A DNA stretch of 18,986 nucleotides from Chloroflexota bacterium (GTDB lineage Bacteria > Chloroflexota > Anaerolineae > VGOG01): assembly GCA_030615705.1 (NCBI GenBank), contig JAUWYT010000003.1:1-18986 (forward strand), given 5' to 3'. The position numbers and the translations under genes were made by a program. The notes under the pieces were generated by a model. It was not told the origin of the DNA. It made no database searches and was given only the letters and a program-made list of their open reading frames with translations. This document shows, one piece after another, positions 16,506 to 18,986 of this stretch (its first letter is position 1; the number at the start of each line of letters is the position of its first letter).

Positions 16506-16533
16506 ATTGGATATTAGTTATTGGATACTAGCT
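16506..16533. repeat. 14-base tandem repeat at the recombinase/rpoC junction
   Basis: ATTGGATATTAGTT is followed directly by ATTGGATACTAGCT (12 of 14 bases identical), then the start of a third unit, ATTGATCG. The array covers the recombinase stop codon and ends just before the rpoC ribosome site. It may be a slippage product or an insertion scar; no known element is recognised. Confidence 0.6.
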
Positions 16534-17401
16534 ATTGATCGCGAGTTGCCAGATACTTGGCAGTGGTCTCCAAACAACGGTGGCCCAACAGGCGCGCCAC
16601 GAGTGAAAGGTCCTCCGTGTCCTCCAAAGTGGACACAGCAAAGGTATGCCGCAGGACGTGGGCCGATACATCCTCCAGCCCAGCAGCTTTAGTGTAGACA
16701 CGTATCAGCCGCTGGACCGTGCGTTTCGAAATGCAACTGCCCTCCTGACTGAGGAACAGGTTTTCGGTGCTAGCCGAAGGGGGGCGGACCCGCAAATAGT
16801 CCCGCAAGGCGGCACAGGCCAGGGAATTGAGTGGGACTTGGCGGCCCTTATTGCCATCGCCTTCTCCCACCAGTAACGAACCCTCTCCATCGCCCTGCAG
16901 TTGGACATCGGACAAGCGCAATCTTGTCAACTCTCCCAGCTTGATCCCCGTTTGAAGCAACAATTGGATGATAGCATAGTCGCGCTTGACCAGGCTGGGC
17001 CGCCCCCCTTGTACCGCCTGAAGGAGGCTGGTGACCTCCTCAGGAGTCAGGGCCCGAGGCAGATTTGGCCCAGGTCTCGGAATCAACTGCACCTCAGATG
17101 CAGGATTGCTCTCCGTCAGGCCAGTCTCCATCGCAAAACTGTAGAATTTGCGAACAGCCTGCAGACGCCGATTGATCGTGGCGGGAGCCCACTCCTCGTT
17201 GGTCTGCATATGGCAGCGATACTCCCGGATGTCGTCGGGCGTCAACTCCAACAGGGAATACGCCGCTCCCTTGGCATCAGCGTGCCAACGAGCGAAGGTT
17301 TTCAGGTCGGCCAGGTAGTTCACGATGGTTGTTGATGCCAGAGCCAACCGCGCTAAATGCTCTTCGAATCGGCTTAACAGTTCTTCGACGATCTCGGCCA
17401 C
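16532..17401 (-). CDS. Tyrosine recombinase, XerC/XerD-like
   Basis: A 289-residue site-specific recombinase. The N-terminal SAM-like core-binding domain (about 5-95) is followed by the catalytic domain from PRALTPEEV (115). Catalytic positions are Lys185 (NKGRQVPL), His248 and Arg251 (HVLRHTFA), His274 (LLGH) and nucleophile Tyr283 (TAKYLA). The first catalytic arginine, normally in TGLRxxEL, is Lys154 here (TGIKLGEL, codon AAG). Length matches Xer chromosome-dimer resolvases rather than phage integrases, and no other mobile genes are nearby. Strand exchange at a dif-like site is the expected job, but the Arg-to-Lys change could weaken cleavage. The start is GTG 17401 with GAGGTG 7 bases upstream. 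It sits behind a promoter-terminator leader and 40 bases ahead of rpoC. Confidence 0.92.
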   Translation of the reverse strand: MAEIVEELLSRFEEHLARLALASTTIVNYLADLKTFARWHADAKGAAYSLLELTPDDIREYRCHMQTNEEWAPATINRRLQAVRKFYSFAMETGLTESNPASEVQLIPRPGPNLPRALTPEEVTSLLQAVQGGRPSLVKRDYAIIQLLLQTGIKLGELTRLRLSDVQLQGDGEGSLLVGEGDGNKGRQVPLNSLACAALRDYLRVRPPSASTENLFLSQEGSCISKRTVQRLIRVYTKAAGLEDVSAHVLRHTFAVSTLEDTEDLSLVARLLGHRCLETTAKYLATRDQ

Positions 17402-17439
17402 TAATCAACACCTCTGACTACCGGTGATCTCCCTTAGCG

Positions 17440-17476
17440 AAAAAAGAGCGCTTGAGAGTACGGTTCTCATCGCTCT
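17440..17476 (-). terminator. Intrinsic terminator inside the leader of the recombinase-rpoC unit (attenuator or small-RNA end)
   Basis: AGAGCG (17471-17476) pairs with CGCTCT (17445-17450). An inner stem TGAGA/TCTCA sits across a small asymmetric loop, and a run of six T follows on the minus strand. It lies downstream of the consensus promoter and 39 bases before the recombinase start, so transcripts from that promoter must read through it. A second hairpin, TGACCA-ATGA-TGGTCA (17478-17493), stands directly ahead of it. Transcripts stopping here would be about 60 bases long. Confidence 0.82.
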
Positions 17477-17507
17477 GTGACCATCATTGGTCATTTTATA
17501 CGCAATA

Positions 17508-17536
17508 ATTATACGCCTTTTGACCGAAATTGTCAA
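17508..17536 (-). promoter_or_regulatory. Consensus sigma-70 promoter of the recombinase-rpoC unit
   Basis: On the minus strand TTGACA (17531-17536) and TATAAT (17508-17513) are exactly 17 bases apart. The predicted start is near 17501. The -35 box contains the prfB stop codon TGA (17533-17535), so the transcription units are packed without a gap. Confidence 0.9.
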
Positions 17537-18640
17537 ATCGCCTCAACGCCCACTATTGACCGCAGGTAGGTCTCGATGAAACCGTCCAAGCCCCCATCGA
17601 GGACCGCTTCGGCGTTTCCCGTTTCGTGGCCAGTACGCAAATCCTTGACCATTTTATAGGGATGCAGCACGTAGGAACGGATCTGGTTGCCCCAGCCAGC
17701 CTCGACGTGCTTGCCTTTGAGACGTGCTTGTTCCGCCTCCTGCTTCTCTTGCTCGAGATCGAAGAGACGAGCCCGCAGGATCTTCATGGCCGTCTCCCGA
17801 TTCTGGGCCTGCGAGCGCTCGTTCTGGCAAGTGACAACGATTTCTGTGGGCAAGTGGGTGATGCGCACCGCTGAGCTAGTCTTCTGCATGTGCTGCCCGC
17901 CTGGCCCACTGGAGCGGAAGGTGTCAATGCGCAGGTCATCAGGGTTTATGTCCACTTCGATCTCCTCCCCGATGTCGGGCCAGACCTCCACCAGAGCAAA
18001 TGAAGTGTGTCGCCGGTGGGCAGCGTCAAAGGGGGAAAGACGCACCAATCGGTGGACGCCTCTCTCCGCCTTCAGATAGCCATAGACGTGATCTCCTTCA
18101 ATACTGACCATAGCCCTCTTTAGGCCCGCCTCCTCACCCGACATGCTGTCCAGGATGCTGGTCTCGTAGCCGCGTCCCTCGGCCCAGCGCAGGTACATTC
18201 TGAGCAGCATCTCCGCCCAATCCTGGGCCTCGGTGCCACCCGCCCCAGCGTGGATGGCCAGAATGGCGTCGTCCCTGTCGTGCTCGCCCGAGAGGAGGAG
18301 CCGAAACTCCAACCGCTTCAGCTCAGTCTCGATGGCCTCGACTTCGCAGGCTATGTCGCGAGCCACGGCCTCATCCTCTTCGGCTATGGCCAGCTCCAGT
18401 AGGGCTTGCGCGTCGGCCACCCGGCCCGCCAGCTCCTCCCAGACCCCGACCTCCTCCTGCAGCGAAGCCAACCTCCGCATCACGGCCTGGGCCGCCTCCG
18501 GACGGTCCCAGAAGTCGGGCTCCGCCGCCTGCCGCTCCAGCCTTGCTATCTCTTGCTCCTTGTTGGCCAGGTCAAAGACGCTCCTTCATCTGCTCGATGC
18601 GCTGCTCCAACTCGTCTAGCTTGCTCCTCAATTCCTCCAT
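17533..18640 (-). CDS. prfB: Peptide chain release factor 2, expressed by programmed +1 frameshift
   Basis: A class-I release factor that ends translation at UGA and UAA. Reading starts at ATG 18640 (GGAGGT 8 bases upstream) and runs 22 codons to an in-frame TGA at 18572-18574. Skipping one base there continues into DLANKEQEIARLE and on to the stop at 17533, giving 368 residues, the usual RF2 length. The stop-recognition tripeptide SPF is at 202-204, and GGQ, which triggers peptidyl-tRNA hydrolysis, is at 247-249. Both are within three positions of the E. coli RF2 numbering. SPF separates it from RF1, which has PxT. The order ftsY then prfB, with 157 bases between, suggests co-transcription. 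The broken frame is the known autoregulatory device and not a pseudogene. Confidence 0.97.
18571..18586 (-). promoter_or_regulatory. Programmed +1 frameshift site of prfB
   Basis: The message reads AAGGAG-CGT-CTT-TGA-C. An internal Shine-Dalgarno-like AAGGAG sits three bases before the slippery CTT, followed by the in-frame UGA and a C. This is the same arrangement as the classical RF2 site (CUU UGA C with an SD three bases upstream). When RF2 is scarce, the ribosome pauses at UGA and slips forward one base to make full-length RF2. Confidence 0.96.
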
Positions 18641-18668
18641 AGCTGCTCACCTCCAAATCCCAAATACG

Positions 18669-18744
18669 CCAACGGATGGCGTTCGGCCCAACGGATTAGC
18701 GGATGCCCCAACCGCCATCCGATAATGCGTTACCTCATCCGTTG
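18669..18744. repeat. Cluster of CGGAT-containing repeats between ftsY and prfB
   Basis: Two direct copies of CCAACGGAT (18669-18677, 18688-18696) and a GCGGATG are followed by two inverted copies (CATCCGAT and ATCCGTTG at 18737-18744). This gives five CGGAT units, three in one direction and two in the other, within about 80 bases. It looks like a decayed intergenic repeat family; no function is recognised. Confidence 0.5.
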
Positions 18745-18776
18745 ACCATAGCACGCCAACCCATGGCCTGGTATTT

Positions 18777-18797
18777 CGTCATCCGCAAGAGATGACG
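18777..18797 (-). other. Hairpin directly after the ftsY stop codon
   Basis: CGTCATC and GATGACG form a perfect 7-base-pair stem with a 7-base loop, starting at the first base after the ftsY stop. AAATACC follows on the transcribed strand, with no T-run, so it is not a classical intrinsic terminator. A message-end stabiliser or factor-dependent stop is possible. Confidence 0.5.
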
Positions 18798-18986
18798 CTA
18801 CGCGCTGAACAATCCTTCGACAAACGCCTCTGCGTCGAATTCGGCCAGGTCCTCCAGACCCTCGCCAGTGCCCACGAAGTAGATAGGCAGGCCCAGTTCC
18901 TTGGCAATGGCGAAGACAACGCCCCCCTTTGCCGTGCCATCCAGCTTGGCCAGGAAAATGCTTGTTACCTCCACGTCGTCCTTGAA
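18798..18986 (-). CDS. ftsY: Signal recognition particle receptor FtsY, C-terminal end (start lies outside the window)
   Basis: The last 62 residues are visible, entering the window at its right edge in frame. FLAKLDGTAKGGVVFAIAKELG is the G4 region and following helix of the SRP-GTPase NG domain. GTGEGLEDLAEFDAEAFVEGLF is the family's C-terminal closing helix, which together with the DGTAKGG step distinguishes FtsY from Ffh, whose M domain would continue. The usual Thr of the G4 TKLD motif is Ala here. FtsY docks ribosome-SRP complexes at the membrane for co-translational insertion. It precedes prfB in the same direction. Confidence 0.95.
   Translation of the reverse strand, partial: FKDDVEVTSIFLAKLDGTAKGGVVFAIAKELGLPIYFVGTGEGLEDLAEFDAEAFVEGLFSA

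Noticed and set aside
16492..16600. A promoter for rpoC in or near the recombinase/rpoC gap (TAGTAT, TAATAT as -10 candidates)
   Set aside because: No acceptable -35 lies 16-18 bases upstream of either, in contrast to the four near-perfect promoters elsewhere in the window.
16532..17401. Recombinase as the integrase of a prophage, integron or genomic island
   Set aside because: No att-like duplications, phage, transposition or gene-cassette features are nearby. The only tRNA gene is about 9 kb away and intact, and the protein has Xer-like size.
17533..18483. prfB as a 316-residue gene, or as a frameshifted pseudogene
   Set aside because: The missing N-terminal residues are encoded upstream in the other frame and joined by a textbook CTT-TGA-C site, so the gene is intact.

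Overview
All genes in this window lie on the minus strand. It looks like a chromosomal segment of an uncultured Chloroflexota (probably Anaerolineae-like) bacterium. The evidence is a lipoprotein solute-binding protein with the VEKEV-rich N-terminal linker common in that phylum, and housekeeping proteins of that general style (beta' with a long coiled-coil insertion near its N-terminus, a zinc-ribbon/cold-shock fusion). The phylum call rests on remembered family features, not on a search.

Reading in the direction of transcription (high to low coordinates): (1) the 3' end of ftsY (18798-18986). (2) prfB (17533-18640), which needs a programmed +1 frameshift at CTT-TGA-C. (3) A consensus promoter whose -35 overlaps the prfB stop codon. 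It is followed by a short leader with a strong intrinsic terminator, then a XerC/D-like tyrosine recombinase (16532-17401), then rpoC (12223-16491). No rpoB precedes rpoC. (4) An rpoC terminator abutting a consensus promoter for gyrA (9535-12075), followed by a zinc-ribbon/cold-shock protein (9117-9476) and pyruvate kinase (7634-9061). (5) A tRNA-Arg(UCG) with its own promoter and terminator (7464-7625). (6) A sugar-type catabolic operon (1-7344) headed by a ROK repressor with a TTGACA-N17-TATAAT promoter and a XylR-like operator just downstream. It continues with a COG2159-type amidohydrolase, an ABC solute-binding lipoprotein, two CUT1 permeases, an argininosuccinate-lyase-family enzyme and the start of a deoC-type aldolase.

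The two halves differ in character. The right half is core information processing (protein targeting, termination, transcription, topology, glycolysis). The left half is one accessory regulon in which transport, hydrolysis, C-N lyase and aldolase steps are probably co-induced by one ligand. The transporter has no ATPase gene here, so it probably uses a shared one encoded elsewhere.

The points most worth a second look are: the promoter-terminator leader ahead of the recombinase-rpoC pair; the separation of rpoC from rpoB; the Arg-to-Lys change in the recombinase; the Asn-to-Gly change next to the RNA polymerase active-site aspartates; the degenerate GyrA box; and the unassigned catabolic regulon with its ROK operator. 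I saw no CRISPR array, prophage module or insertion sequence.
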